A DNA stretch of 64,000 nt from Paenibacillus tritici. Its GTDB lineage: Bacteria > Bacillota > Bacilli > Paenibacillales > Paenibacillaceae. This document shows positions 26,706 through 34,916 of the stretch, in pieces (position 1 is the first letter of the stretch; the number at the start of each line of letters is the position of its first letter). The notes beneath the pieces were generated by a model. It did no database searches and was not told where the DNA came from. It worked only from the letters and a program-made list of their open reading frames with translations. A program made the position numbers and the translations under genes. Location of the stretch: contig NZ_JABMKX010000009.1 in assembly GCF_013204885.1 (NCBI RefSeq), positions 62,001 through 126,000 on the forward strand. The letters are read 5' to 3'.

Positions 26706-29021
26706 GTGGAACACACAGAAATTGCGCTGTCGGTGAGAGCACTCGTGGAATTTGCCTACAGCAGCGGCAGTCTGGAGCCCGGCTTCCGCAGCGGAGCGGC
26801 GATGTCAGAGGGGACGCGCAGCCACCAGCTTATCCAGAAGCAATATAAGGAAGGGGACCGCAAGGAGGTCTATTTACAGACTGAGATTCTGCATGGCAGC
26901 CTCCGCTTCAAGATCGACGGACGCTGCGACGGCCTGCTTACTGCGGAGGACGGCAGCCTGACCGTGGAGGAGATCAAGTCCATCGCCGGAATACCGGATT
27001 CCTCCCTGGAGGGGCGGGAGGTTCACTGGGCGCAGGCTTATATGTATGCTTACATGCTTGCAAACGGTCTGGAGCTCCCTTCGATACAGGTCAAGCTTAC
27101 TTATGTACAGCGGGGAAGTGAAGCGCAGTACAGTCTGTACCGGGAGATGACCCGCGAAGCGCTGACAGCCTTCGCTGAAGATACCGTAAGCCGGTATGCG
27201 CCTTATGCCGAGATGATGGTCCGCTACAGGGTGAAGAGAGGGGAGAGCATCCCCGGCCTGTCCTTTCCATTCCCGGCTTACCGTCCCGGTCAGCGCCATT
27301 TCGCCGCCGCGGTCTACACCTCAATTGCCGAGGGGGCCAATCTCTTCGCCCAGGCCCCGACAGGCATCGGCAAAACCATCTCGACCCTGTTCCCTGCGGT
27401 CAAAGCGCTGGGGGAAGGCAAAGCGGCCGGTATCTTCTATCTGACAGCCAAGACGGTTACGCGGATTGCGGCGCAGGAGGCGGCCGCGATGCTGAACAGC
27501 CGGGGGCTGCATCTGCATGTCATTGCGCTGACGGCCAAGGACAAAGCCTGCTTCCGCGAAGAGGGCATCTGCGGTAATGACTCCTGTTCATACGCGGAGG
27601 GCTATTATGACCGGATTAATGCCGCACTGATTGATATGCTGGAGCATGAGACGCTGATGACGCGGGAGACGATTGCCGGCTATGCCCATAAGCATAAGGT
27701 CTGCCCATTTGAATTCTCCCTGGATGCCGCCTATACCTGTGATATCGTCATCTGCGATTACAATTATATCTACGATCCGCGCATCAGCCTGAAGCGGATG
27801 TCCGAGGAGCGGAAGAAGAACACGGTCCTGCTGGTAGATGAGGCGCATAATCTGGTGGACCGGGGGCGGGAGATGTATTCGGCCTCGCTCACCAAGGCGC
27901 CGTTCCTGGCGCTCAGCCGGACCTACAAGGCAGCGAATCCCGGGCTCGGCAGCGCCGCCAAGGCGGTGAACGCCTTCTTCATTGCGCTGCGCAAGAGCTG
28001 CGGTGACAAGGGGGCAGGAGAGTGGGCAGCGTATCCCGGGGAGCTCCCGGAGCTGCTGGAGAACTTCGCTGCCGAAGCTGAAGCGGAGCTGCTGAATGCC
28101 TCATCCCTGTTCAGCGCTGTACAGGCGGAAGACGATGGGGCAGTCAGCCTGCTGGATACCTATTACGCGGTGCAGGGGATGCTGCGCACCTTCAAAACCT
28201 ATGACGAACGCTACATTACTTATGCCGAGGTACGCAGCGGGGATGTGTATCTGAAGCTGTTCAATCTAGATCCTTCACATCTGCTGCAGCAGATGGCGAA
28301 GAGCTTCCGCAGCCAGATTCTGTTCTCCGCGACACTCTCGCCGCTGCCTTACTACAGGGATATGATCGGTGCGGGTGAGGAGGACTATAGCCTGAGTCTC
28401 GCCTCGCCTTTTCACAAGGAGCAGTGGCAGGTGTCGGTGCTTCCGGTATCGACGCGGTATCATGACCGGGAGGCATCCCTGCACCCGCTAAGCGATGCGC
28501 TCAAGGGGATGGTCTCGAAGAAGGGCAATTATCTGGTATTCTTTCCTTCCTATGTGTATCTGAAGAATGTCTATGAGGTATTCACTGAGAAATACCCGGA
28601 GGTCCCGGTACTGCTGCAAGGCAGCGGGATGAGCGAGGTGGAGCGGGAGAGCTTCCTGGCGGCCTTCCGTCCGGACAACCCGGAGCCGCTGCTGGGCTTT
28701 GCCGTACTGGGCGGTATTTTCTCCGAAGGGGTGGATCTGCCCGGCGACCGGCTGAACGGGGTAATGGTCGTGGGTGTCGGCCTGCCGCAGGTAGGTCTGG
28801 AACGCAATCTGCTGCGGAGCTATTTCCAGTCGCAGGGCCGGAACGGCTTCGATTATGCCTATATTTACCCGGGCATGTGCAAGGTCCAGCAGGCAGGGGG
28901 ACGGCTGATCCGCAGCGAGAACGACAGCGGCATCATCATACTGGCGGATGACCGGTTTATGCAGCCTTCTTACCGGCAATTGCTTCCTGAGGAATGGCGG
29001 GACTACTCTGTCCTGACCTAA
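26706..29021 (+). CDS. Rad3/DinG-type ATP-dependent DNA helicase with N-terminal nuclease-like domain
   Basis: 771 residues. The N-terminal 170 residues look like a PD-(D/E)xK nuclease: an Asp in KIDGRCDGLL (about 71-77) and EEIKSI (about 88-93). Then a superfamily 2 XPD-like helicase: Walker A APTGIGKT (about 217), four Cys for a 4Fe-4S cluster (CFREEGICGNDSC, then VCPFEF), DEAH box LLVDEAHNL (about 377), SATLSP and the C-terminal motif GGRLIRSENDSG. Start is GTG at 26706 with GGAGG nine bases before it. Role is probably DNA repair or processing; it lacks the DnaQ-like exonuclease found in Bacillus DinG. Confidence 0.85.
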   Translation: MEHTEIALSVRALVEFAYSSGSLEPGFRSGAAMSEGTRSHQLIQKQYKEGDRKEVYLQTEILHGSLRFKIDGRCDGLLTAEDGSLTVEEIKSIAGIPDSSLEGREVHWAQAYMYAYMLANGLELPSIQVKLTYVQRGSEAQYSLYREMTREALTAFAEDTVSRYAPYAEMMVRYRVKRGESIPGLSFPFPAYRPGQRHFAAAVYTSIAEGANLFAQAPTGIGKTISTLFPAVKALGEGKAAGIFYLTAKTVTRIAAQEAAAMLNSRGLHLHVIALTAKDKACFREEGICGNDSCSYAEGYYDRINAALIDMLEHETLMTRETIAGYAHKHKVCPFEFSLDAAYTCDIVICDYNYIYDPRISLKRMSEERKKNTVLLVDEAHNLVDRGREMYSASLTKAPFLALSRTYKAANPGLGSAAKAVNAFFIALRKSCGDKGAGEWAAYPGELPELLENFAAEAEAELLNASSLFSAVQAEDDGAVSLLDTYYAVQGMLRTFKTYDERYITYAEVRSGDVYLKLFNLDPSHLLQQMAKSFRSQILFSATLSPLPYYRDMIGAGEEDYSLSLASPFHKEQWQVSVLPVSTRYHDREASLHPLSDALKGMVSKKGNYLVFFPSYVYLKNVYEVFTEKYPEVPVLLQGSGMSEVERESFLAAFRPDNPEPLLGFAVLGGIFSEGVDLPGDRLNGVMVVGVGLPQVGLERNLLRSYFQSQGRNGFDYAYIYPGMCKVQQAGGRLIRSENDSGIIILADDRFMQPSYRQLLPEEWRDYSVLT

Positions 29022-29073
29022 GCGGGTATAATCAATGAAAAGGCATTCATCAGACTACTCAGGAGGTAAGGAC

Positions 29074-30042
29074 ATGACGCTCAATATCGGAATCGTCGGA
29101 ACAGGCTGGTTCTCCAAAGTACATGCAGATTTGCTGGCAGGCATGGAGGAGGTGTCGCTGAAGGCGGTGTGCGGCAGCAGTAAGGCTAAGGGTGAGGAGA
29201 TGGCCCGTCCTTACGGAGCCGAAGGGTATGGGGAGATTACCGAGATGCTGGACAGCCACAAGCTGGATGCCGTCTATATCTGTGTGCCTCCGCAGTCGCA
29301 CGGGGCCATTGAACGGGCGCTGATCCGCAGGGACATTCCCTTCTTCGTCGAGAAGCCGCTCGGCTCAAGTACGGCCATTCCGGCCAGTCTGCTGCAGGAT
29401 ATCAAGGAGCATCAGCTCTTGACCTCGGTTGGCTACCATTTCCGGTATCAGGAGAACATCCAGCGGCTGAGGCAGCTCCTCAGCGGGGACAAGGTAGGGA
29501 TGATTGTCGGTGAATGGATGGGCGGGATGCCCGGCGCGGCCTGGTGGCGCAATCAGGAACAGTCCGGCGGGCAATTCACGGAGCAGACGACCCATATCGT
29601 GGACCTGCTGCGTTATCTGGCCGGTGAAGTGACGGAGGTCTATGGCATGTTCGGCAACCGGATTATGCACGAGAAGCATGAAGGGGTGACCGTATCCGAT
29701 GTGGGCACCGTATCCCTGAAGCTTGCGAGCGGCATTGTGGCCAGCATCTCCAACACCTGTGTGCTGCCCGGTGAGGTGAACAAAGCCGGGATCAGCTTCT
29801 ATAATGACAACGGAATGCTGGACTGGAACCCGGAGCGTCTCCTCGAAGTCCGCAGCGGGGACAGCAAGGAATACAAGAACACGGGCAACCCTTACGCGGT
29901 AGAGAGCGAGGCGTTCCTGTACGCGGTCCGTACCGGAGACCGTTCCCGCATTCTCAGTGATTATGAGGATGGGTACAAGACACTTAAGGTGACCTGCGCC
30001 GCGTATGATTCTGCCCAGAGCGGAGTCCCGGTGAAGCTGTAG
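29074..30042 (+). CDS. Gfo/Idh/MocA-family oxidoreductase (second)
   Basis: 322 residues. Rossmann turn GIVGTGWFSKVHADLL at the N terminus, EKPLGSS with the family Lys (about 95), and in the C-terminal domain GGQFTEQTTHIVDLLRYLAG with the conserved His. Substrate unknown. ATG at 29074 follows GGAGG with spacing of seven, so the in-frame ATG at 29035 is rejected. It is only distantly similar to the oxidoreductase at 15 kb. It follows the helicase by about 50 bp, possibly cotranscribed. Confidence 0.87.
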   Translation: MTLNIGIVGTGWFSKVHADLLAGMEEVSLKAVCGSSKAKGEEMARPYGAEGYGEITEMLDSHKLDAVYICVPPQSHGAIERALIRRDIPFFVEKPLGSSTAIPASLLQDIKEHQLLTSVGYHFRYQENIQRLRQLLSGDKVGMIVGEWMGGMPGAAWWRNQEQSGGQFTEQTTHIVDLLRYLAGEVTEVYGMFGNRIMHEKHEGVTVSDVGTVSLKLASGIVASISNTCVLPGEVNKAGISFYNDNGMLDWNPERLLEVRSGDSKEYKNTGNPYAVESEAFLYAVRTGDRSRILSDYEDGYKTLKVTCAAYDSAQSGVPVKL

Positions 30043-30072
30043 AATTCTGGCCGGGGCCGGGGCAAGGGCAGC

Positions 30073-30756
30073 CTAGTGGAGGAAGACGGCGAGCAGGGCC
30101 GGTGCCAGCCCGATGGAGAACAGCGCCGTCAGAATCATCGAGATACTGGAGATGGTGCCGGTCAGCGAGCTAAGCTCGAAGGCCTTGGAGGTGCCTGTGC
30201 CATGCGCTGCGGTTCCAAGCGATACCCCGCGCGCGATTTCATTCTCAATATGGAAGAGGCGCAGCACGGAGGGTCCCATCATCGTTCCCAGCACACCGGT
30301 CAGAATGACGAAGACCGCGGTAATGCTGGGAACCCCGCCGATGCTCTGCGAGATGCTCATGGCAATGGGCGTGGTCACCGAGCGGGGGACCAGACTGGTC
30401 GCCAGATCACCGCTCAGGTGCAGCCATTTGGCCAGCAGCATCGAGGACAGCACGGCCATAACCGTTCCTGACAGCACGCCTGCCGCAATTTCGGCGGCGT
30501 GTTTTTTGAGTACCTTGAAGTTCTTATGCAGCGGGATGGCGAAGGCGATGGTCGCCGGCTGAAGCAGGTCCGACAGCCATTTGCCTCCCGCATTGTAGGA
30601 TTCATAGGAGCTTCCCGTCATCAGCAGGAAGCTGATGATCAGCAGCGGGGTGATGATCAGCGGGGAGGTATACATTTTGCCGCTGGCCGCATAGATCCGT
30701 TTGGTTACAAGGTATACTGCAATGGTAAGTCCAAGGAATAGCAGTCCGGTCATCAT
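30073..30756 (-). CDS. lrgB: LrgB/CidB-family membrane protein
   Basis: 227 residues and about six or seven membrane helices with the family blocks SLVPRSVTTPIAMSIS, GVPSITAVFVILTG and GTAAHGTGTSKAFELS. LrgB partners with the LrgA holin-like protein; the pair has been tied to control of murein hydrolase activity, cell death and pyruvate or overflow metabolism. Its ATG overlaps the lrgA stop by four bases, so the two are translationally coupled. Confidence 0.9.
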   Translation of the reverse strand: MMTGLLFLGLTIAVYLVTKRIYAASGKMYTSPLIITPLLIISFLLMTGSSYESYNAGGKWLSDLLQPATIAFAIPLHKNFKVLKKHAAEIAAGVLSGTVMAVLSSMLLAKWLHLSGDLATSLVPRSVTTPIAMSISQSIGGVPSITAVFVILTGVLGTMMGPSVLRLFHIENEIARGVSLGTAAHGTGTSKAFELSSLTGTISSISMILTALFSIGLAPALLAVFLH

Positions 30757-31124
30757 AAGCTTCTACGCTCCTTCACTTTATAGATAACCCCTGTCAACAG
30801 GCCGGAACTGGCCATGACGGCAAAGGTCCCTACGAGTACAACCGCCAGCACCTGCAGGCCATCAGATTCAAGCAGCTTGGAGTAATTCATCACTCCGATT
30901 GCCGAAGGAATGAAGAACAGCAGCAGCTCGGCCAGCAGCCACGAAGCACCTGCCTCCACCCAGTTCAGGCGGATCACGCCGGACTCCAGCAGCAGGAATA
31001 ATAGAATCATCCCGATAATGCTTCCGGGAAGAGGAATATGCAGCAATGAGGTTATACTGTTAACCAGCAGGGAGAACACGGTAAGTCCGGCAACCTGCAG
31101 TAAGCCTAAGGCAATCTTTTTCAT
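30753..31124 (-). CDS. lrgA: LrgA/CidA-family holin-like protein
   Basis: 123 residues and four membrane helices with PLPGSIIGMILLFLLL, the family hallmark, and ELLLFFIPSAIGVMNY. GGAGGTAA precedes the ATG. It is first in a two-gene unit with lrgB. The divergent LysR-type gene 113 bp away is probably its regulator, as in cid/lrg systems of other Firmicutes. The sequence does not tell LrgA from CidA. Confidence 0.88.
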   Translation of the reverse strand: MKKIALGLLQVAGLTVFSLLVNSITSLLHIPLPGSIIGMILLFLLLESGVIRLNWVEAGASWLLAELLLFFIPSAIGVMNYSKLLESDGLQVLAVVLVGTFAVMASSGLLTGVIYKVKERRSL

Positions 31125-31190
31125 AAATGATTACCTCCTTTCATCTTACTGAAAGTTTACATCTAATTCTTTCATAGGTACAATGAATAG

Positions 31191-31214
31191 ATTGAATATC
31201 TCACATTCCAATTG
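31191..31214. promoter_or_regulatory. Candidate LysR-type operator
   Basis: ATTGAAT-N7-ATTCCAAT is an interrupted dyad in the lrgA-lysR intergenic region, the usual place for a LysR regulator that controls itself and its divergent neighbour. One base breaks the symmetry. Confidence 0.4.
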
Positions 31215-31237
31215 TCTATAGATGGAGGTGGTTCTTA

Positions 31238-32155
31238 ATGGATGTCCGACAACTGGAGTACTTTGTGCAGGCCGCCAGGCTGAACAGCTTCTCCAGGGCT
31301 GCCGAATCGCTGTATATCACCCAGCCCACCATCAGCAAGATGATCCGTAATCTGGAGACGGAGCTGGGGGCGGATCTGTTCTACCGGGAAGGCAAAAGCA
31401 TCCGCCTGACGGATGCCGGAGAGCTTCTGCTCGTCAAGGCGCAGAACATTGTGGAGTCCTTTGCCAGCCTCTCTTCGGAGCTGGACAGTCTGCGCAATCT
31501 GAAGCAGGGGCATATCCGCATCGGGCTTCCGCCTATGGTGGGGGCCAGCTTCTTTCCGGCGGTCATCGGGGAATTTCACCGGCGGTATCCCGAGGTCACG
31601 ATCCGGCTGCATGAGGACGGGGCCAAAAAAGTGGAAGATGATGTGGAGTCCGGCCTGCTCGACATCGGGGCGATTGTGCTGCCGGTGAACCCGGCAAGGT
31701 TCCACTGCTTCACCTTTGTTGAAGAGAAGCTGGAACTGCTGGTCCCGGCAGGACACCGTCTGGACGGAGCGCAGCAGGTACCGCTGAAGGAGCTGGCGGA
31801 AGAGGAGTTCGTCTTGTTCCGGGAGGACTTCGCCCTGCATGACCGGATTATATCGGAATGTGTCAAAGCGGGCTTTCAGCCCAAGGTGGTCTATGAAAGC
31901 TCACAGTGGGACTTGATCAGCCGGATGGTAGCCGCCGGTATGGGCATTGCGCTGCTGCCGGAGACCATCTGCCGGGATATCGACCGTTCGCGGATCGCCG
32001 TCATTCCGCTGACCGAGCCGGTGATTCCCTGGCAGTTGGGGATGATCTGGCGGAAGGACCGTTACCTGTCCTTTGCTGCAAGGGAATGGATTGCATTTGC
32101 GATGAATGTACTCGGGGAACGATTTCACCCGCCGGAGCATCCGGGTAAGATATGA
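31238..32155 (+). CDS. LysR-family transcriptional regulator (CidR-like)
   Basis: 305 residues. N-terminal winged helix with SFSRAAESLYITQPTISKMI (about 18-37), then a periplasmic-binding-like effector domain (about 90-295) with GHIRIGLPPMVGA and MVAAGMGIALLPE. The spacing and the divergent lrgAB suggest a CidR-type activator responding to carbon-overflow metabolites; this is inferred from context. GGAGGTGG lies seven bases before ATG. Confidence 0.88.
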   Translation: MDVRQLEYFVQAARLNSFSRAAESLYITQPTISKMIRNLETELGADLFYREGKSIRLTDAGELLLVKAQNIVESFASLSSELDSLRNLKQGHIRIGLPPMVGASFFPAVIGEFHRRYPEVTIRLHEDGAKKVEDDVESGLLDIGAIVLPVNPARFHCFTFVEEKLELLVPAGHRLDGAQQVPLKELAEEEFVLFREDFALHDRIISECVKAGFQPKVVYESSQWDLISRMVAAGMGIALLPETICRDIDRSRIAVIPLTEPVIPWQLGMIWRKDRYLSFAAREWIAFAMNVLGERFHPPEHPGKI

Positions 32156-32280
32156 ACAGGATATAAATAAGAGGGTTTAGTTCTGCTTTCATCGACATTT
32201 TTTTCTTTTTTTGCAAATTTTGTTTTTTGGCATCATGATTTATGATAAGGGGGAAGTTGATAGAGAGAAGGTGAGTGACT

Positions 32281-32565
32281 GTGAACCTTTACCAGAATTC
32301 TCCGGATGCCAAAGGCCGGGATTACAGAGAAGATGAGCTATTCCTTACTATAGAGAACTTAAGAAGTGAGCTGCTGGAGGTGGCCCAGGAACGGAGTCTG
32401 AGCGATCATACGGTGCTGGAGCTTAGCCAGCGGCTGGACGGGTACATTGTCATGGCCCAGAATCTGATGATGGAGAGCCTGCGCAGCCGCAAGAACGCTG
32501 CAGCCCCTTACGGCAAGAATACCAAGAGCCAGCGGATCAGGAATAAGGCGGCTCTACAGCAGTAG
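32281..32565 (+). CDS. Spo0E-family aspartyl-phosphate phosphatase
   Basis: 94 residues, somewhat longer than most Spo0E-like proteins. Two helices with the core motif ELSQRLDGYI (about residues 42-51), the SQELD-like signature by which Spo0E enzymes dephosphorylate Spo0A~P and so delay sporulation. GTG at 32281 lies nine bases after AAGG; GTG at 32275 is too close. It has a T-rich upstream region with TATGAT. It is followed by a terminator and then by the RRNPP-like regulator, which suggests a shared theme of developmental control. Confidence 0.8.
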   Translation: MNLYQNSPDAKGRDYREDELFLTIENLRSELLEVAQERSLSDHTVLELSQRLDGYIVMAQNLMMESLRSRKNAAAPYGKNTKSQRIRNKAALQQ

Positions 32566-32605
32566 ACTATATTATATGAATCTCCCGGCGGCGTCCGGGA
32601 ACCCG

Positions 32606-32633
32606 TGGCCCTGCGATTTGTGGGGCCATTTTG
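32606..32633 (+). terminator. Terminator after the Spo0E-like gene
   Basis: TGGCCC and GGGCCA form a 6-bp stem followed by TTTTG. Confidence 0.55.
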
Positions 32634-32710
32634 TTGTGCTTTTCATAGTCATGTCCTATAATGGCAATTAATAGAAGGTTAAACTGAATGATGGATGGGG
32701 GAGGTGCCGG

Positions 32711-34117
32711 GTGGAGGCGAAGCTGACTACTATACGAACGGAAATCGAGAAGAATCTGTCCCGCTCGGGTCATAATCTTGCCTCATTTGCCAAAGTCTCC
32801 GGCCTGAACCGCGGCAGTCTCAGTGCCATTCTTCACGGCAATCCGCCTAAGCCGATCTCGCTGGGACAGCTGGATGCCATGACCCGGGCCTTCGGATTCC
32901 CCGAGGGCTGGCTGTACCCGCTATATGTGGACGAGTGCTTCAGTGAAGATAGAATCTCCCGCCGCCGTGTCGAGCCTTTCCTGGTCAAATGTGCCGAGAT
33001 TGGCAAACAGCAGTGCATTGAAGAGGTTCTGGGACGGATTATGGAATATCAGAGGCCGCTGGATATTATCTACAGGGTGGCAGAGAGGCTGTTCTGCAGC
33101 GGCAGAATACAGGAATCCATCATCTTTTACAGACTGATTGTAGAGAATGAACAGGACGGCTACTCCGAACGGATGGCGATCAGCAAGTATCGGATCTTCA
33201 AATCCCTGGAGACCACTCCTGATGTGGATATGGAGCAGAAGCTGCGTGCTGTCATCAGCTTCGAGCCTTACCGCGGGCTGCTTCCCGAGGACATGCAGCT
33301 GGACGGGCTGCTGAAGCTGGCGAAGGTATGCTTCGCGCTGCACCGCTGGAAGGATGTGGAGAAGTTCGCCGATGAGCTGAGGGCCTTGGCCAATGGCATC
33401 TACCGCGAGGAGCTGCGGCGCACCAAGGGGAAGCGGGGGGAGCCGTTCCAGGCGGAACGCCCGCTGGTGGTCTACTACGGGCATGGCTATCTGCTTAAGG
33501 CCTCGGCGCTTACCAAGCAGGGGGAATATGAGCTGGCCAAGCGGTATACTGCCGGATATGCGGACCTGGGATGGTTTGAAATGCTGGACGACGAGGGGCG
33601 CAGCAGCGTGGAGAGCTTCAAGCTGTTTGCTGTCGCTAACGGCTTCACGCTTGAGATTCTGATGGGCAACATTTCGGTGCTGCCCTCCTATATAGCATTT
33701 CTATCCGAGCATCCCGGGGAGATTCTGTCCGGCATGGTGATCATTATGGAGTCGGCGAACCGCTTCGGGTTCTCTGCCGATGCGGTGATGTCGCGCTTTT
33801 CCCGCGAGATGCTGCGGTTCGAACAATTCCAGGACACGATTAATGTGGACCGCGTCTACCGTCTCTATTATCAGATCGCCATATACCACATCTCCCGTAA
33901 CCAATGCTCTAAGGGAATCGACTATATCATTCATTGTCTGCGTCTGACCATCAGGCTGAATAGCGGAAAGGACTTCATTAATTGTGTAACCCTGTTTGAA
34001 CTGAACAGAGATTACGCCTCGGAGATCCAGCAGAATGCATACCGGGAACTGATTAGGGAGGTGAGACAGCATGAAGAAATCACTGTTGATGACAGCCAGC
34101 GTTTTGGTATTGTTTAG
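32711..34117 (+). CDS. RRNPP-type peptide-responsive transcriptional regulator (HTH plus helical repeats)
   Basis: 468 residues. The N-terminal Cro/C1-like HTH spans about residues 15-65 (FAKVSGLNRGSLSAIL is the turn and recognition helix). The remainder (about 80-460) is all-helical, with TPR-like pairs such as AERLFCSGRIQESIIFYRLI and ASALTKQGEYELAKRYTAGY. This is the build of Rgg, PlcR, NprR and the AloR regulators described in Paenibacillus polymyxa, which bind re-imported signalling peptides. GTG at 32711 follows GGGGAGG. A small secreted-peptide gene begins inside its 3' end in another frame, the normal place for a cognate pheromone. DNA targets are unknown; regulation of the neighbouring genes is possible. 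Confidence 0.85.
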   Translation: MEAKLTTIRTEIEKNLSRSGHNLASFAKVSGLNRGSLSAILHGNPPKPISLGQLDAMTRAFGFPEGWLYPLYVDECFSEDRISRRRVEPFLVKCAEIGKQQCIEEVLGRIMEYQRPLDIIYRVAERLFCSGRIQESIIFYRLIVENEQDGYSERMAISKYRIFKSLETTPDVDMEQKLRAVISFEPYRGLLPEDMQLDGLLKLAKVCFALHRWKDVEKFADELRALANGIYREELRRTKGKRGEPFQAERPLVVYYGHGYLLKASALTKQGEYELAKRYTAGYADLGWFEMLDDEGRSSVESFKLFAVANGFTLEILMGNISVLPSYIAFLSEHPGEILSGMVIIMESANRFGFSADAVMSRFSREMLRFEQFQDTINVDRVYRLYYQIAIYHISRNQCSKGIDYIIHCLRLTIRLNSGKDFINCVTLFELNRDYASEIQQNAYRELIREVRQHEEITVDDSQRFGIV

Positions 34118-34199
34118 CTTCATTCTTGCCGGTGCCGGAGCAGACCAGAAGTCCAAGGGAAGAGGAATTACCATTATGGAACACGGAGTGGAATTCTAA
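34071..34199 (+). CDS. Pre-pro-peptide, putative quorum-sensing pheromone of the upstream regulator
   Basis: 42 residues, too short for most gene finders. It starts MKKSLLMTAS, has a hydrophobic core to about residue 20, a plausible signal-peptidase site after AGAGA (24), a charged linker DQKSKGRG and a C-terminal tail ITIMEHGVEF. This is the layout of Phr, PapR, NprX and Alo pheromone precursors, in which the last 5-10 residues become the signal. GGAGGTGA at 34057-34064 lies six bases before the ATG, among the best ribosome-binding sites in the window. It overlaps the regulator by 47 bp in the +1 frame. Function as a signal is inferred from architecture only. Confidence 0.8.
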   Translation: MKKSLLMTASVLVLFSFILAGAGADQKSKGRGITIMEHGVEF

Positions 34200-34324
34200 G
34201 CCTATTACCAGATACAATACAGTCGCACTCATATCTAAGAGGGACTCCCCGGCCATTCGTGTCGAGGGAGCGTTTGTACGTGGGAATGTGAAATAAATTA
34301 CATAGATTCCCGTGAATTTCGGAA

Positions 34325-34368
34325 TTGACAAAGTGCGGGCACGAAAATATAATTAGGTAGCCTAATTA
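34325..34368 (+). promoter_or_regulatory. Consensus sigma-A promoter with overlapping palindromic MarR operator
   Basis: TTGACA (34325-34330), 17 bases, TATAAT (34348-34353): a full consensus promoter. The palindrome TAATTAGG-TAG-CCTAATTA (34350-34368) overlaps the -10 and probable start site, the position expected for autorepression by the MarR protein encoded just downstream. A further CCTAA half-site lies at 34393. Confidence 0.8.
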
Positions 34369-34415
34369 ATATATGATTTAATTATTTGTAGACCTAACTA
34401 AAATGAGGTGAAGGC

Positions 34416-34916
34416 ATTGGGATAGAGCGGGAAGGTGAACATTCAGTCGGGCACAAGCTTTTCTCTGCACTGAGGAAGCTGCGCAAAGGGCTATGGCATC
34501 ACACAGTGGAGGGGCATAAGCCAAGTGAGATGACTTTATTAATATGCATTGCACGGGCTTCCCATTCCAGGGAGCTTGGACTTAAGGTATCGGAGATCAG
34601 CCGCTTTCTGGGACTGAGTCCGCCAACGGTAACCCAGCTGATTAACAGCCTTGAAGCCAAACAGATGGTAGAAAGACAGGCGGATGCTTCCGACCGGAGA
34701 GTCGTGCGCATCAAGTTGACGGAACAGGGCAAAATTATTACACGTAAGGCCAGGGACCATATGGATGCAACACTAAACAAGATGGTGGAATATTTAGGCG
34801 AGGAAGAATCCGACCAGCTGGCGGAGCTGCTGGGGAAGGTCTATACCTTCATGGAGGATAATCCGCCGCCTAATCTAGACCGGCTACAAATGAACGGAGA
34901 TGAGAAGCTTGATTAA
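34416..34916 (+). CDS. MarR-family regulator of the ABC exporter operon (probable ATT start)
   Basis: 166 residues if started at ATT 34416. The MarR fold is clear: HKLFSALRKLRKGLWHH as helix 1, recognition helix SPPTVTQLINSLEAKQM and wing DASDRRVVRIKLTEQG. The helix-1 stretch lies upstream of the first in-frame GTG (34506), which has no ribosome-binding site and would remove it. Between the upstream stop (34404-34406) and 34506 there is no ATG, GTG or TTG in frame; the only well-placed codon is ATT, five bases after GAGGTG. Either a rare ATT start is used or there is a sequence error. It probably represses itself and the two exporter genes that follow. Confidence 0.75.
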   Translation: MGIEREGEHSVGHKLFSALRKLRKGLWHHTVEGHKPSEMTLLICIARASHSRELGLKVSEISRFLGLSPPTVTQLINSLEAKQMVERQADASDRRVVRIKLTEQGKIITRKARDHMDATLNKMVEYLGEEESDQLAELLGKVYTFMEDNPPPNLDRLQMNGDEKLD

